From the NCBI RefSeq assembly GCF_003732275.1, contig NZ_MOBM01000039.1, positions 248,001 through 312,000 on the forward strand: a stretch of DNA of 64,000 nt, read 5' to 3'. The notes under the pieces are model-generated. The model was not told the origin of the DNA, made no database searches, and saw only the letters and a list, made by a program, of their open reading frames with translations. Below are positions 41,992-50,982 of the stretch, one piece after another. How positions within the stretch are numbered: position 1 is the first letter of the stretch; every line of letters starts with the position of its first letter. The position numbers and the translations under genes were made by a program. Origin of the DNA: Pseudomonas frederiksbergensis (GTDB lineage: Bacteria; Pseudomonadota; Gammaproteobacteria; Pseudomonadales; Pseudomonadaceae).

Positions 41992-43388
41992 GGCCTCTTC
42001 GCGAGCAGGCTCGCTCCCACAGTGGACCGCGTTTCTTCAGACAACACACTTTCTAATGTGGGAGCGGGCTTGCTCGCGAAGGCGGCCTCAGGGTCAGGCA
42101 CAAACAGCGCAGCAATCGCCGATGGATTGGACGGAAAATAGAAATGCACATAGGAGGCCGTCATCCGCCCCTCGCGATAAACCGCCTCCGCCCCTCGCCC
42201 GCCATTTGGACTCAGCCCACGAGCAATCGGCTCAAGTTCGGTGCTGGTCAGCGAGTGGTGATAGGTGTGCCCACGCAGCAAACCTTCCGGCAATTCGACC
42301 GCCTGCAAGGCCAACGCGGCAAGACGCTTCTGCATCACTGCATCACCGGCCAGCAAGCCGACCAGTTCAGCGCGCATGCCCTCGACATCGGTCAAGGAAT
42401 CCAGCAAATACAGCATACCGCCACACTCAGCCAGCAACGGTTTGCCCGCTGCGTGGTGAGCGCGGATCGCGGTCAGCATCGGCGTGTTTTGCGACAATGC
42501 CACATGGTGCAGTTCAGGGTAACCGCCCGGCAGATAAAGGCTGTCTGCCTCCGGTAGCCCGGTGTCGCGGATCGGCGAAAAGAAAGACAATTCGGCGCCC
42601 ATGGCCCGCAGCAGATCCAGGCTCGCGCCGTAGGTAAACGCGAAAGCTTCGTCCCGGGCCACGGCAATCCGCACACCGGCCAGCAATGGTTCGGTTGCGA
42701 TCATTTCAGGCGCGGCGAATTCCACGGCCGGCGGTAGAGCCACATCGCAACTACTGGCCAGTGAGTCGGCCGCCGCATCGAGACGCAGGTCGAGATCATT
42801 CAACTCGCTGGCCTGAACCAGACCGAGATGCCGACTCGGCAATTCGATCCCGGTCTCTCGGGACAACGCGCCGTACCAGCGCAAACCTTCAGTCAGGCTG
42901 CCTTCGAGCAACTGCGCATGGCGCACGGTGCCGACCCGGTTGGCCAACACACCGGCAAACGGCAAGTCCGGCTGATAGCGTGCAAGGCCCAGGGCCAGCG
43001 CGCCAAACGTCTGCGCCATGGCGGTGCCGTCGATCACGCCGAGCACCGGCACACCGAAGTGCCGCGCCAGATCGGCGCTGGACGGCGTACCGTCGAACAG
43101 CCCCATGACGCCTTCGATGAGGATCAGATCGGCTTCGCCAGCTGCCTCCCACAATAGACGCCGACTTTCTTGCTCGCCGACCATCCACATGTCGAGTTGA
43201 TAGACCGGTGCACCGCTGGCGCGCTCGAGAATCATCGGGTCGAGAAAATCCGGGCCGCATTTGAACACGCGAACCTTGCGCCCCTGATTGCGATGCAATC
43301 GAGCGAGCGCGGCGGTGACGGTGGTCTTGCCCTGACCGGAGGCCGGCGCGGCAATCAGTACCGCCGGGCATTGACGATGGCTATTCAT
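41988..43388 (-). CDS. cobB: Cobyrinic acid a,c-diamide synthase with a REP-encoded C-terminal tail
   Basis: A 466-residue glutamine-dependent amidase. The P-loop VLIAAPASGQGKTTVTAAL begins it, FKCGPDFLDPM follows, and the glutaminase half has the catalytic Cys in KPLLAECGGMLYLLD and His in GHTYHHSLTSTELEP. Normal family proteins end near FPSNPSAIAALF, about residue 430. Here ~33 further residues (AAFASKPAPTLESVLSEETR then STVGASLLAKRP) are encoded by a family A REP pair, ending in TGA that overlaps the bluB ATG. The extra tail is probably neutral. The gap between cobO and its start is 10 bases. Also called cbiA. Confidence 0.93.
   Translation of the reverse strand: MNSHRQCPAVLIAAPASGQGKTTVTAALARLHRNQGRKVRVFKCGPDFLDPMILERASGAPVYQLDMWMVGEQESRRLLWEAAGEADLILIEGVMGLFDGTPSSADLARHFGVPVLGVIDGTAMAQTFGALALGLARYQPDLPFAGVLANRVGTVRHAQLLEGSLTEGLRWYGALSRETGIELPSRHLGLVQASELNDLDLRLDAAADSLASSCDVALPPAVEFAAPEMIATEPLLAGVRIAVARDEAFAFTYGASLDLLRAMGAELSFFSPIRDTGLPEADSLYLPGGYPELHHVALSQNTPMLTAIRAHHAAGKPLLAECGGMLYLLDSLTDVEGMRAELVGLLAGDAVMQKRLAALALQAVELPEGLLRGHTYHHSLTSTELEPIARGLSPNGGRGAEAVYREGRMTASYVHFYFPSNPSAIAALFVPDPEAAFASKPAPTLESVLSEETRSTVGASLLAKRP
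41998..42080. repeat. Inverted REP pair, family A, inside the 3' end of cobB
   Basis: Arms TTCGCGAGCAGGCTCGCTCC... (41998-42021) and its near complement (42057-42080), extended outward by GGCC on both sides. It is translated in the cobB frame on the minus strand. Confidence 0.92.
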
Positions 43389-43398
43389 AAAGTGCAGT

Positions 43399-44010
43399 TC
43401 ACAACTCGACGCCTTTTTGCGCTTTGATTCCGGCCTGGAAGGCGTGCTTGATCATGCCCATTTCAGTGACGGTGTCGGCCAGCTCGATCATCTCCGGTTT
43501 GGCACCCCGACCGGTGACCACCACATGTTGCATCGGCGGACGGGCCTGCAAGTCGCTGAGCACCTGATCGAGATCGAGGTAGCCGTGCTTGAGGGCGATG
43601 TTCAATTCATCGAGCACCACCAGGCCAATGGCCGGATCACGCAGCAGTTCGCGAGACACCGCCCACGCGGCTTCGGCGGCGGCGATGTCACGTTGGCGGT
43701 CCTGGGTTTCCCAGGTGAAGCCCTCGCCCATCACATGAAAACGCACTTGCTCCGGGAAGCGCCGGAAGAACAGCTCCTCACCGGTGCTGGTGCGCCCCTT
43801 GATGAACTGCACCACGCCGCACTGCATGCCGTGGCCCATCGACCGTGCAAGCATGCCGAACGCCGAGCTGCTCTTGCCTTTGCCGTTGCCGGACAGCACC
43901 AGCAGCAAACCGCATTCATTCGGCGAGTTGGCGATGCGTTCGTCGATCACGGCTTTTTTGCGCAGCATGCGCGCCAGATGGCGTTCGTCACGATCGGGGG
44001 TATCAGTCAT
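43399..44010 (-). CDS. cobO: Cob(I)yrinic acid a,c-diamide adenosyltransferase
   Basis: A 203-residue ATP:corrinoid adenosyltransferase of the CobA/BtuR/CobO class. The P-loop is LLLVLSGNGKGKSSSAFGM, and the acidic block is GLVVLDELNIALKHGYLDL. The start at ATG 44010 gives the family length; the frame extends to 44175 into the riboswitch. It is the first gene of the operon, directly after the B12 riboswitch. Confidence 0.95.
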   Translation of the reverse strand: MTDTPDRDERHLARMLRKKAVIDERIANSPNECGLLLVLSGNGKGKSSSAFGMLARSMGHGMQCGVVQFIKGRTSTGEELFFRRFPEQVRFHVMGEGFTWETQDRQRDIAAAEAAWAVSRELLRDPAIGLVVLDELNIALKHGYLDLDQVLSDLQARPPMQHVVVTGRGAKPEMIELADTVTEMGMIKHAFQAGIKAQKGVEL

Positions 44011-44099
44011 GGGGGAGCTCTCCGTTGAGGCTGGATAACGGCGGGCAGGCACAAGAATAGACGGCAAGAAGCCTGGCATCGCCCACCGTGATGCCGTTG

Positions 44100-44318
44100 G
44101 ATGAATCAGGCCGGTCTCCGGGCTCATGAGCGGCTTGCGCCTGACTGCGCGCCTTCCCATGTCGACAGTCGACACAGTGGCTCAAGACGCAGCTTTTACT
44201 CATTTACCGTTGCGGGGGCAGCGCCGGGATTGTGATCATTCTTCGTGGGAAGAAATTCACTCACCGGTTTCCCTGTTTCACTCTGTCGACCAAGGTCACA
44301 GAGCACCTGAAACAAGCC
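44100..44318 (-). promoter_or_regulatory. Cobalamin riboswitch
   Basis: On the minus strand the element runs from TCAGGTGCTC through GGGAAACCGGTGA and the B12 box GCTGCCCCCGCAACGG (44207-44222 on +), to GAGCCCGGAGACCGGCCTGA. All sections of the class are present. It lies between the divergent lipoprotein gene and cobO, and controls the ten-gene operon. The rest of 44011-44513 shows no gene. Confidence 0.95.
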
Positions 44319-44513
44319 GCGAAGGTTAGAGGGTTGGGGGGGGAGCGTCAATTAAAGCCGGGGCGCCACTGAGCGAATAACTGCCGTCGATCAATTAACT
44401 GGTCATCCAGGGATCGCCGTATTGTTCAAGGAAGCCCACGGTTGACGGGTTGAACCATCGAACGTCTACGCTTCTCTATGATTACGTCAATGCATTCATA
44501 GGGAAGATCAGTA

Positions 44514-45827
44514 ATGCGCAAACCCCAACTCGTTCTCATCATCGCGCTCGCTGGAGGGCTCGCCGCCTGTGGTGAAACCTCCAGCCTGCAAGTCTCGGAC
44601 GGCACCGGACCGTCGCCCAAGCTGCCAGAACCGAATAAAACCCTGATCCCGACGGTGAACATCGCCCCGGCGATCGGCTGGCCTGAAGGCAAGAAACCCG
44701 TCGCCGCGACCGGGACTCAAGTGGCGGCGTTTGCCGAAGGCCTCGATCATCCGCGCTGGCTCTATGTGCTGCCCAACGGCGATGTGCTGGTAGCCGAAAC
44801 CAACGCACCACCCAAACCCGATGATGGCAAAGGCATTCGTGGCTGGGTCATGGGCAAAGTCATGGGCCGCGCCGGTGCCGGCATCCCCAGCCCGAACCGC
44901 ATCACCTTGCTGCGGGATAAGGACCACGACGGCGTCGCCGAAACCCGCACGGTGTTCCTGGAAAACCTCAACTCGCCCTTCGGCATGACCCTGGTCGGCA
45001 ATGACTTGTATGTCGCCGACACTGATCGCCTGCTGAGCTTCCGCTATGAAAACGGCGAGACGGCGATCAAGTCGCAGCCAATCAAGGTGGTCGATCTGCC
45101 GGGCGGCACGCTGAATCATCACTGGACCAAAAATGTCATCGCCAGCAAGGATGGCAGCAAGCTGTACGTCACCGTGGGGTCGAACAGCAACGTCGGTGAA
45201 AACGGCATGGATCAGGAGGAAGGCCGCGCAGCAATCTGGGAAGTGGATCGCGCCACCGGCAATCATCGGATCTTCGCCTCGGGGATTCGTAATCCAAACG
45301 GCCTGGCCTGGGAGCCTCAGAGCGGCGCACTGTGGACCGCCGTCAACGAGCGCGACGAAATCGGCAGCGACTTGGTGCCGGACTACATCACATCCGTGAA
45401 GGACGGCGGGTTCTACGGTTGGCCTTACAGCTATTACGGCCAGCACGTCGACATTCGCGTCGAGCCGCAAAACCCTGAGCTGGTGGCCAAGGCGATTGCA
45501 CCGGACTACGCGGTGGGGCCACATACCGCGTCACTGGGCCTGACGTTTGCCGAAGGCAGCAAACTGCCCGCGCCGTTCACTCAAGGTGCCTTCATCGGCC
45601 AGCACGGCTCGTGGAACCGCAAGCCACACAGTGGCTACAAAGTGATTTTCGTGCCGTTCAGCGCCGGCAAACCGACCGGGCAGCCGGTGGATGTGCTCAC
45701 TGGCTTCCTCAATGACGAGGAAAAAGCCATGGGCCGGCCGGTGGGCGTGGTGATCGATCAGCAAGGAGGCTTGCTGGTGGCAGATGATGTCGGGAATAAG
45801 GTGTGGCGCGTTTCCGCAGCTAAGTAA
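44514..45827 (+). CDS. Sorbosone dehydrogenase-like PQQ-type lipoprotein
   Basis: A 437-residue exported enzyme with a lipobox (GGLAACGE, Cys20). The rest is a six-bladed beta-propeller of the sorbosone/aldose dehydrogenase type: FAEGLDHPRWLYVLPNGDVL, SPFGMTLVGNDLYVADTD, ASGIRNPNGLAWEPQSGALW with the family's NPQG-like turn, and GFYGWPYSYYGQH near the cofactor site. GGGAAG precedes the ATG. It likely oxidises a sugar or aldehyde in the periplasm with PQQ, inferred from the family. Confidence 0.88.
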   Translation: MRKPQLVLIIALAGGLAACGETSSLQVSDGTGPSPKLPEPNKTLIPTVNIAPAIGWPEGKKPVAATGTQVAAFAEGLDHPRWLYVLPNGDVLVAETNAPPKPDDGKGIRGWVMGKVMGRAGAGIPSPNRITLLRDKDHDGVAETRTVFLENLNSPFGMTLVGNDLYVADTDRLLSFRYENGETAIKSQPIKVVDLPGGTLNHHWTKNVIASKDGSKLYVTVGSNSNVGENGMDQEEGRAAIWEVDRATGNHRIFASGIRNPNGLAWEPQSGALWTAVNERDEIGSDLVPDYITSVKDGGFYGWPYSYYGQHVDIRVEPQNPELVAKAIAPDYAVGPHTASLGLTFAEGSKLPAPFTQGAFIGQHGSWNRKPHSGYKVIFVPFSAGKPTGQPVDVLTGFLNDEEKAMGRPVGVVIDQQGGLLVADDVGNKVWRVSAAK

Positions 45828-45832
45828 ATGTC

Positions 45833-45910
45833 AAAAGATCGCAGCCTTCGGCAGCTCCTACAGGGTGTACGTCATCCCAATGTAGGAGCTCTCGCAGGCT
45901 GCGATCTTTT
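45833..45910. repeat. Inverted REP pair, family B
   Basis: Arms at 45833-45862 and 45881-45910 with the outer GATCGCAGCC. The right arm reads CTCTCGCAGG where perfect pairing would need CTGCCGAAGG, so the stem has a bulge. It lies between convergent genes. Confidence 0.88.
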
Positions 45911-45930
45911 CCGGCAGACGCCTACATCCG

Positions 45931-46467
45931 CTATGGATTATGTGCCAAGTGCTCGGGTTGCAAGACGCGTTTGGCGCTCAGATAGGCTTTCTGCCAGTAA
46001 GCTTTGGACAAGCTGTCCAGCTTGACCGTGCCGCCCGTAGCTGGCGCATGGACAAAGCGGCCTTCGCCGACGTAGATCCCGGCGTGACTGACCTGGGAGC
46101 CGCCATTGGTGGCGAAGAAAATCAGGTCGCCGGTTTGCAGGCCTTCCTTGCCGATATCGGGGGCCTGCATGCCGATCATCTCGCGGGTGGAGCGCGGCAA
46201 GGAAATGCCTGCGACATCGCGATACACGTAACCGATCAGACCGCTGCAATCGAACCCGGAATCCGGCGTGTTGCCACCCCAGCGATAAGGCGTCCCAACC
46301 AGACCCAGTGCGCGAAACAGCACGTCTTCTGCCGCAGGGGAAAAGGCTTGGGAAGGACCGAAAACAATCGGAGCGCGGACCACCGGCGCAGGTGGCGGTG
46401 GGCGGCTGGCGCAGGCGCTGAGCAGCGCTGCAAAGAACATGAGTGCGAGGCGGGCCGACATCGTCAT
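45931..46467 (-). CDS. NlpC/P60-family cell-wall peptidase, lipoprotein
   Basis: A 178-residue MepS/Spr-like endopeptidase. The lipobox is ALLSACAS. The catalytic Cys lies in GFDCSGLIGYVYRDVAG, His in QVSHAGIYVGEG, and the third polar residue in RFVHAPATGG. Cutting of peptidoglycan cross-links in the periplasm is expected. AGGA precedes ATG 46467. It is the downstream member of a tandem pair of NlpC/P60 genes, separated by a terminator. The two share about half of their catalytic domains by eye and probably arose by duplication. Confidence 0.93.
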   Translation of the reverse strand: MTMSARLALMFFAALLSACASRPPPPAPVVRAPIVFGPSQAFSPAAEDVLFRALGLVGTPYRWGGNTPDSGFDCSGLIGYVYRDVAGISLPRSTREMIGMQAPDIGKEGLQTGDLIFFATNGGSQVSHAGIYVGEGRFVHAPATGGTVKLDSLSKAYWQKAYLSAKRVLQPEHLAHNP

Positions 46468-46521
46468 AAACAGAACATCCTGATCTGGCTGCGGCTTTTT
46501 CCACCGAGAAGGCAGAAAAGA

Positions 46522-46550
46522 AAACCGCCTGCGTAGAACGCAGGCGGTTT
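46522..46550 (-). terminator. Terminator between the two NlpC/P60 genes
   Basis: AAACCGCCTGCGT pairs with ACGCAGGCGGTTT; on the minus strand TTTTCTTTTC follows. It ends the upstream gene. Confidence 0.88.
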
Positions 46551-46632
46551 GCCATCAATAATAGATCAGGATTCTAGCGGCTACGCGGCAAACTTCAAGT
46601 AAGACTTTAAGTTCGCCTTACAAACTGTCCGC

Positions 46633-47271
46633 TTACTTGCGTGCCGTGACGATAGCCGGGGCCGCAGTCGGCGCCATCGCGAGTGCGCGCTTGGCTTCGA
46701 TGAAGGTCTTGTTCCAGTAGCTGTCGCCCAGGCTATCAATCCGGACACCACCGCTTTTGCGGCTGCTGGAGTGGATGAACTGGTTGTCACCCAGGTAGAT
46801 CCCGGCGTGACTGACACGACCGCGACGACCATTGGTGGCGAAGAACAGCAGGTCACCCGGCTTGAGGGCGCTGCGAGCAACCAGAGGAGCGTCAACGTTG
46901 ATCATTTCGCGGGTGGAGCGCGGCAGGTTCATGCCGGCCTCTTCACGAAACAGATAACCGATGAAGCCGCTGCAGTCGAAACCAGCCTCGGAGGTGCCGC
47001 CGAAACGGTAACGGGTACCGATCAGGGACATGCCACGTTCGAGGATGCTGTCGGCCAGAACCGGAAGCTGGTACGACTTGCCGCCGGCGAAGTCTGCCAG
47101 TTCTTTATTGGTGGCCAGCTCTTCCTGGAAAAGAACGGAAGAAGACTGCGCGGTAACTGAATTTGAAACCTGCTGTTGTGGCGCTTGCTGGGACACTGGA
47201 GAGTGAGCAGCGCAACCGAACAACAGGGTGACGAGTGCGAGAGGCACGAGGGGTGCGAAGCGATTTAGCAT
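46633..47271 (-). CDS. NlpC/P60-family cell-wall peptidase, lipoprotein (longer paralogue)
   Basis: A 212-residue enzyme. The lipobox is TLLFGCAAH. A 60-residue linker follows, then the catalytic domain with the Cys in GFDCSGFIGYLFREEAG, His in RVSHAGIYLGDN and the third residue in FIHSSSRKSG. ATG 47271 is chosen over GTG 47277; neither has a clear ribosome site. It sits upstream of a paralogue, with its own terminator, and downstream of hda's promoter side. Cleavage of meso-DAP cross-links is inferred from MepS. Confidence 0.92.
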   Translation of the reverse strand: MLNRFAPLVPLALVTLLFGCAAHSPVSQQAPQQQVSNSVTAQSSSVLFQEELATNKELADFAGGKSYQLPVLADSILERGMSLIGTRYRFGGTSEAGFDCSGFIGYLFREEAGMNLPRSTREMINVDAPLVARSALKPGDLLFFATNGRRGRVSHAGIYLGDNQFIHSSSRKSGGVRIDSLGDSYWNKTFIEAKRALAMAPTAAPAIVTARK

Positions 47272-47474
47272 GGGCACGACCGTGGCTGATAGTTTCTAAA
47301 GAAGCCGCGACTATGCCCGCTATCAACCTCATTTGCAAATTCAATCGATCTTTATGTGACTTATCGGTTTCTCGTTTACATCTAAGCGCTTAAGCCCATT
47401 TTGAACTTTTGCGCAGCCTGTCATCTTGCAGGAAAGCGGATTTGTTGACGCCTGAAATTTGCCGAAACCCGCGT

Positions 47475-47496
47475 AAAACCTGAGCTTTATCAGGTT
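47475..47496 (-). terminator. Terminator-like hairpin after hda
   Basis: AAAACCTGA and TCAGGTTTT pair and overlap the hda stop region. On the minus strand four T follow. Confidence 0.6.
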
Positions 47497-47498
47497 TT

Positions 47499-48203
47499 TT
47501 ACCAACCAAGGGTTTCTTTCAGGAACGGGATTGTCAGCTTGCGCTGAGCTTGAAGGGAGGCCTGATCGAGGCGTTCAAGCAGCTCGAAAAGCGCACTCAT
47601 GCTGCGGGTACCGCGGGTCAAAATAAAATGCCCGACCTCGTCGGTCAGGTGCAGGCCGCGACGGGATGCGCGCAACTGCAAGGCACGCAATTTGTCTTCG
47701 TCAGAGAGTGGGCGCATCTGGAAGATAAGTGCCAGTGTCAGCCGAGACTTGAGGTCTGCCAGCTTCACCGGCAGTTCGCGCGGGGATGTCGAGGCGGCGA
47801 TCAGCAGACGCCGGCCGCTGTCACGCAGACGATTGAAAAGATGGAACAGCGCCTCTTCCCAATCCGCCTTGCCGGCGACCGCCTGCAGATCGTCCAGGCA
47901 GACCAGTTCGTACTGTTCGAGGTTGTCGAGGATTTCAATGCCGCGGTCCAACAACTCGGCCAACGGCAGGTACACCGCCGGCTCCCCCAGTTGTTCGAAG
48001 CGCAGACACGCTGCCTGCAACAAATGCGTGCGCCCTACCCCGTCCTTGCCCCAGAGGTAAATCAGGCTTTCCGTCCAGCCGGCGTCGGCTTCGCAGAGCC
48101 GCTCGACATAGCCGAGTGCAGCGGCATTGGCGCCTGGGTAGTAATTGATAAAGGTAGCGTCATCACGCAGACGCACACCTAGGGGCAGCTGAATCGGTTT
48201 CAT
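47499..48203 (-). CDS. hda: DnaA regulatory inactivator Hda
   Basis: A 234-residue AAA+ protein that, with the clamp, stimulates ATP hydrolysis by DnaA. The clamp-binding motif is the N-terminal QLPLGV (residues 4-9). The DnaA-like core has LYLWGKDGVGRTHLLQA (Walker A-like), LVCLDDLQAVAGKADWEEAL (Walker B) and the arginine-finger region LLIAASTSPRELPVKLADL. No DNA-binding domain is present, which separates it from DnaA. Genes for an AI-2E family permease and a DUF2066 protein follow upstream on the same strand, as in P. aeruginosa. Confidence 0.95.
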   Translation of the reverse strand: MKPIQLPLGVRLRDDATFINYYPGANAAALGYVERLCEADAGWTESLIYLWGKDGVGRTHLLQAACLRFEQLGEPAVYLPLAELLDRGIEILDNLEQYELVCLDDLQAVAGKADWEEALFHLFNRLRDSGRRLLIAASTSPRELPVKLADLKSRLTLALIFQMRPLSDEDKLRALQLRASRRGLHLTDEVGHFILTRGTRSMSALFELLERLDQASLQAQRKLTIPFLKETLGW

Positions 48204-48431
48204 GCTGACTGAACAGTTCCAAAGGAACCGTTAGTGGCCTCTGTGTAAAGTTTGCGAAGTTTATACCCGTGAGGCTGACCGCACAATGCGACAGACCACA
48301 AGCAAAATCAAAGGTTTGCGTTAACGTGCTGGTTTTATGACAGTTTCTTTGACGGCGCATGTGACAGCCACGCCAGCGATACGGGCAAACCTGGCACGAA
48401 ACCAGACTGCCCGCTACGAGCGATTAAAAAC

Positions 48432-49505
48432 TTACAGCTCGGATTCGTCGACACCGCCGTAGATATCTGAATCCTTATACAAATCGTGTACGTGACGCAC
48501 CAGGACCATGATCACCGCCGCCACAGGCAATGCCAGCAACACACCGGTAAAACCAAACAACTCGCCGCCAGCCAGGATCGCGAAGATCACCGCCACCGGG
48601 TGCAGACCGATACGGTCGCCCACCAGCAACGGCGTCAGGACCATGCCTTCCAGCGCCTGACCGACCATGAACACCGCGACAATACCGATCATGGGATATA
48701 GATCGCCACCGAACTGAAACAGACCGGCAATCAAGGCCGCACCAATCCCGATGACGAACCCCATGTACGGCACGATCGCCGCCAACCCGGCAATCAGACC
48801 GATCAACAGCCCCAGCTCCAGCCCGACGATCATCAAGCCTGCGGCATAGATCACGCCCAGCGCCAGCATCACCAGCAACTGTCCGCGCACGAACGCCCCG
48901 AGCACTTCATGGCATTCTCCCGCCAGGGACATGACGCGCTCTTCACGATCACGGGGCAGCAGGCTGCGGATCTTGGCCATCATCAGGTCCCAGTCGCGCA
49001 GCAGGTAAAAACTCACCACCGGAATCAGCACCAGATTGGCCAGCCAGCCGATCAACGCAAGGCCTGAAGCCGTCGCCTGACTCAGCACCACGCCGACCAC
49101 GTCGGTGGTCTGGCCCATGTGCTCGCTGAACGCCGCCTTGAGCTTGTCGAACTTCCAGAAGCCGTCTGACAACCCGATCTTCGATTGCGCCCACGGCACG
49201 GCGGTATGCTGCAACCAGTCGAGCATTTGCGGCGCCAGTTCATACAAACGAAACAGCTGCTTGGCGAGCATCGGCACCAACACCAACAGCAACGCGGTGA
49301 CGATCAATGTGAACAACGCAAACACCGCTACCACGCCCCAGGTCCGTGACAGACCGTACTTCTCCAGCCGATCCACCAGCGGGTCGAACAGATAGGCCAG
49401 CAACAGCGCCACCAGGAACGGCGTCAGGATCGGGTGCAACAGGTAAATAAACGCGCAAAGCAGGACCACCCCACCGAGCCAGAACCAACGCCGTGTATCG
49501 GCCAT
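48432..49505 (-). CDS. AI-2E/PerM family permease
   Basis: A 357-residue inner-membrane protein with about eight helices. HPILTPFLVALLLAYLFDPL near the start, LVLIPVVSFYLLRDWD and PYMGFVIGIGAALIAGLFQF are family blocks of AI-2E exporters. The function varies in the family (autoinducer export, proton/ion antiport), so no solute is claimed. It lies between the DUF2066 gene (30 bases upstream) and hda, probably in one operon. Confidence 0.92.
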   Translation of the reverse strand: MADTRRWFWLGGVVLLCAFIYLLHPILTPFLVALLLAYLFDPLVDRLEKYGLSRTWGVVAVFALFTLIVTALLLVLVPMLAKQLFRLYELAPQMLDWLQHTAVPWAQSKIGLSDGFWKFDKLKAAFSEHMGQTTDVVGVVLSQATASGLALIGWLANLVLIPVVSFYLLRDWDLMMAKIRSLLPRDREERVMSLAGECHEVLGAFVRGQLLVMLALGVIYAAGLMIVGLELGLLIGLIAGLAAIVPYMGFVIGIGAALIAGLFQFGGDLYPMIGIVAVFMVGQALEGMVLTPLLVGDRIGLHPVAVIFAILAGGELFGFTGVLLALPVAAVIMVLVRHVHDLYKDSDIYGGVDESEL

Positions 49506-49535
49506 GTACCACTCCTGCTTCTATATAAAGAAAAA

Positions 49536-50594
49536 CTACCAGCGAAAACGTAACTGCGGCGTCGGTGCCGGGGCTGGCGCTACAGCAGGTGTCGAGCCAG
49601 CAACCACGGGTTGAACAGGCGCCGTGGGGGCTGGCACCTCACCGGCCGCAATTTCCTGCAATTTCGCCAGGGACAACTGCGCCCGCAGTTGCTCGGCGCT
49701 GCCGTTGACCCGATAAAGCACGCGGTCGCCGTCGACACTTTGCAGGCGTGCGCCAAAAGGCTCCAGCAAACGCCCGAGCGCTGCATAGCGCTCCAGGTTC
49801 ATGCCCTGCACTTCCAGCAACTGCTCGCTCGATGCCCCCGGCTTGGCGACAAAACGTGACGCCAAACGCTCGCTGACCGCCAACATCACCGCATCGGCCA
49901 GCGCGGCGGTATCGGCACCCTGCACGCTACCGGCTTCTTTCTGATCGCCCAACCACAAACGCCACTTGGCTTGCCATTGGCCACCCTCTTCACGGGCATG
50001 CACCGCCAGCAAAGCGTCGGCATTGTAACGGTCGGATGCGCCCCGCAGCGGTGCCGGGTCTGCACTTTCCAGATTCGGCGCAGTGGCAACAATCTGCTCG
50101 TTCAGGTCCGCCAGCGGCAAACGCAGCGGCAACCCACGATGTTGAGCCGCTCGACGCAGTGGCGTGGCACTGGCCTGGCCATCGCCGACCAGGCTCGAAC
50201 CTTCAGTGGAATCGTTCAACCACCAACCGAGAATCGACGGCCGGTTGGCGCCCCACACGGCCAACCCGGCACGGCGCAAGGCCTGTTCGGTGGTGGCCGG
50301 ATCGAAATCGACTTTCAGCACCTCCGGTGGCCCGGCGTCATAGCCGAACTGACTGATGATTTGCTGAGGGTCTTTGCGCACGGCCGCCAGACCCGGGCTC
50401 TGCGCAGCCTTGGGGTCGCCGGTCAGGCGCAACACCAACGTATCCAGCGCCCGCTGAGTCGCCTGATCGCGCTCCTCCGGCGTCTGACTGCTGACAGGCT
50501 CGCGCACTTGATAGAGGCTTTTGACTGTTTCGGCATGCCCGGTCAGGCTGACCATGGATAAACAGCCCACGAACAAGAATTTAAGAAAACGCAT
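49536..50594 (-). CDS. DUF2066 periplasmic protein
   Basis: A 352-residue exported protein with a signal peptide (FLFVGCLSMVSLTGHAE). The DUF2066 pattern includes SLYQVREPVSSQTPEERDQA with a long helix and ALDTLVLRLTGDPKA. The middle holds GWWLNDSTEGSSLVGDGQAS and the end a Pro/Ala-rich linker. The function is unknown. AGGA before ATG 50594 sets the start, inside a frame open to 50684. It is divergent from purM across a 388-base gap. Confidence 0.88.
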   Translation of the reverse strand: MRFLKFLFVGCLSMVSLTGHAETVKSLYQVREPVSSQTPEERDQATQRALDTLVLRLTGDPKAAQSPGLAAVRKDPQQIISQFGYDAGPPEVLKVDFDPATTEQALRRAGLAVWGANRPSILGWWLNDSTEGSSLVGDGQASATPLRRAAQHRGLPLRLPLADLNEQIVATAPNLESADPAPLRGASDRYNADALLAVHAREEGGQWQAKWRLWLGDQKEAGSVQGADTAALADAVMLAVSERLASRFVAKPGASSEQLLEVQGMNLERYAALGRLLEPFGARLQSVDGDRVLYRVNGSAEQLRAQLSLAKLQEIAAGEVPAPTAPVQPVVAGSTPAVAPAPAPTPQLRFRW

Positions 50595-50982
50595 AAAAGA
50601 TTCCTGACGACAAGAGCGGCTGGAACAGACCGCATGAAAATGATTGAACCAGGGGTCTGTTGACCACACGTTCAAGCAAAACATTCACCCGATCCCGGTA
50701 AGTTTTCGCATTGTCATAACGATAGACGGTTAACGTCGATACCTTATACAGCCATGTAGGACGCCACCAATACGAGCAATATCGGTTTTTTTAACGCGAT
50801 ATGCTCCTGCCCGTCGGCACGAGGATGGCCGCTGCCCCTCAAGCCTGATAAAATCGCGCGCCTTCGCAGACCGGCAACAGCCGGGCGTCCTGAAATTCGC
50901 GTACGGCAATTGCCCTTCGCCTGTTTCAGTGGCCCCACTGGACTCGGTCGTTACCCCTGAATCCCCCCTAAAGGCCTGGATC
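50595..50982. other. 388-base divergent promoter region, no gene seen
   Basis: The sequence separates the DUF2066 gene (minus) from purM (plus). A -10-like GATAAAAT occurs at 50848-50855. A frame from 50929 joins purM but lacks a ribosome site. No clear PurR-type palindrome was found. Confidence 0.5.
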
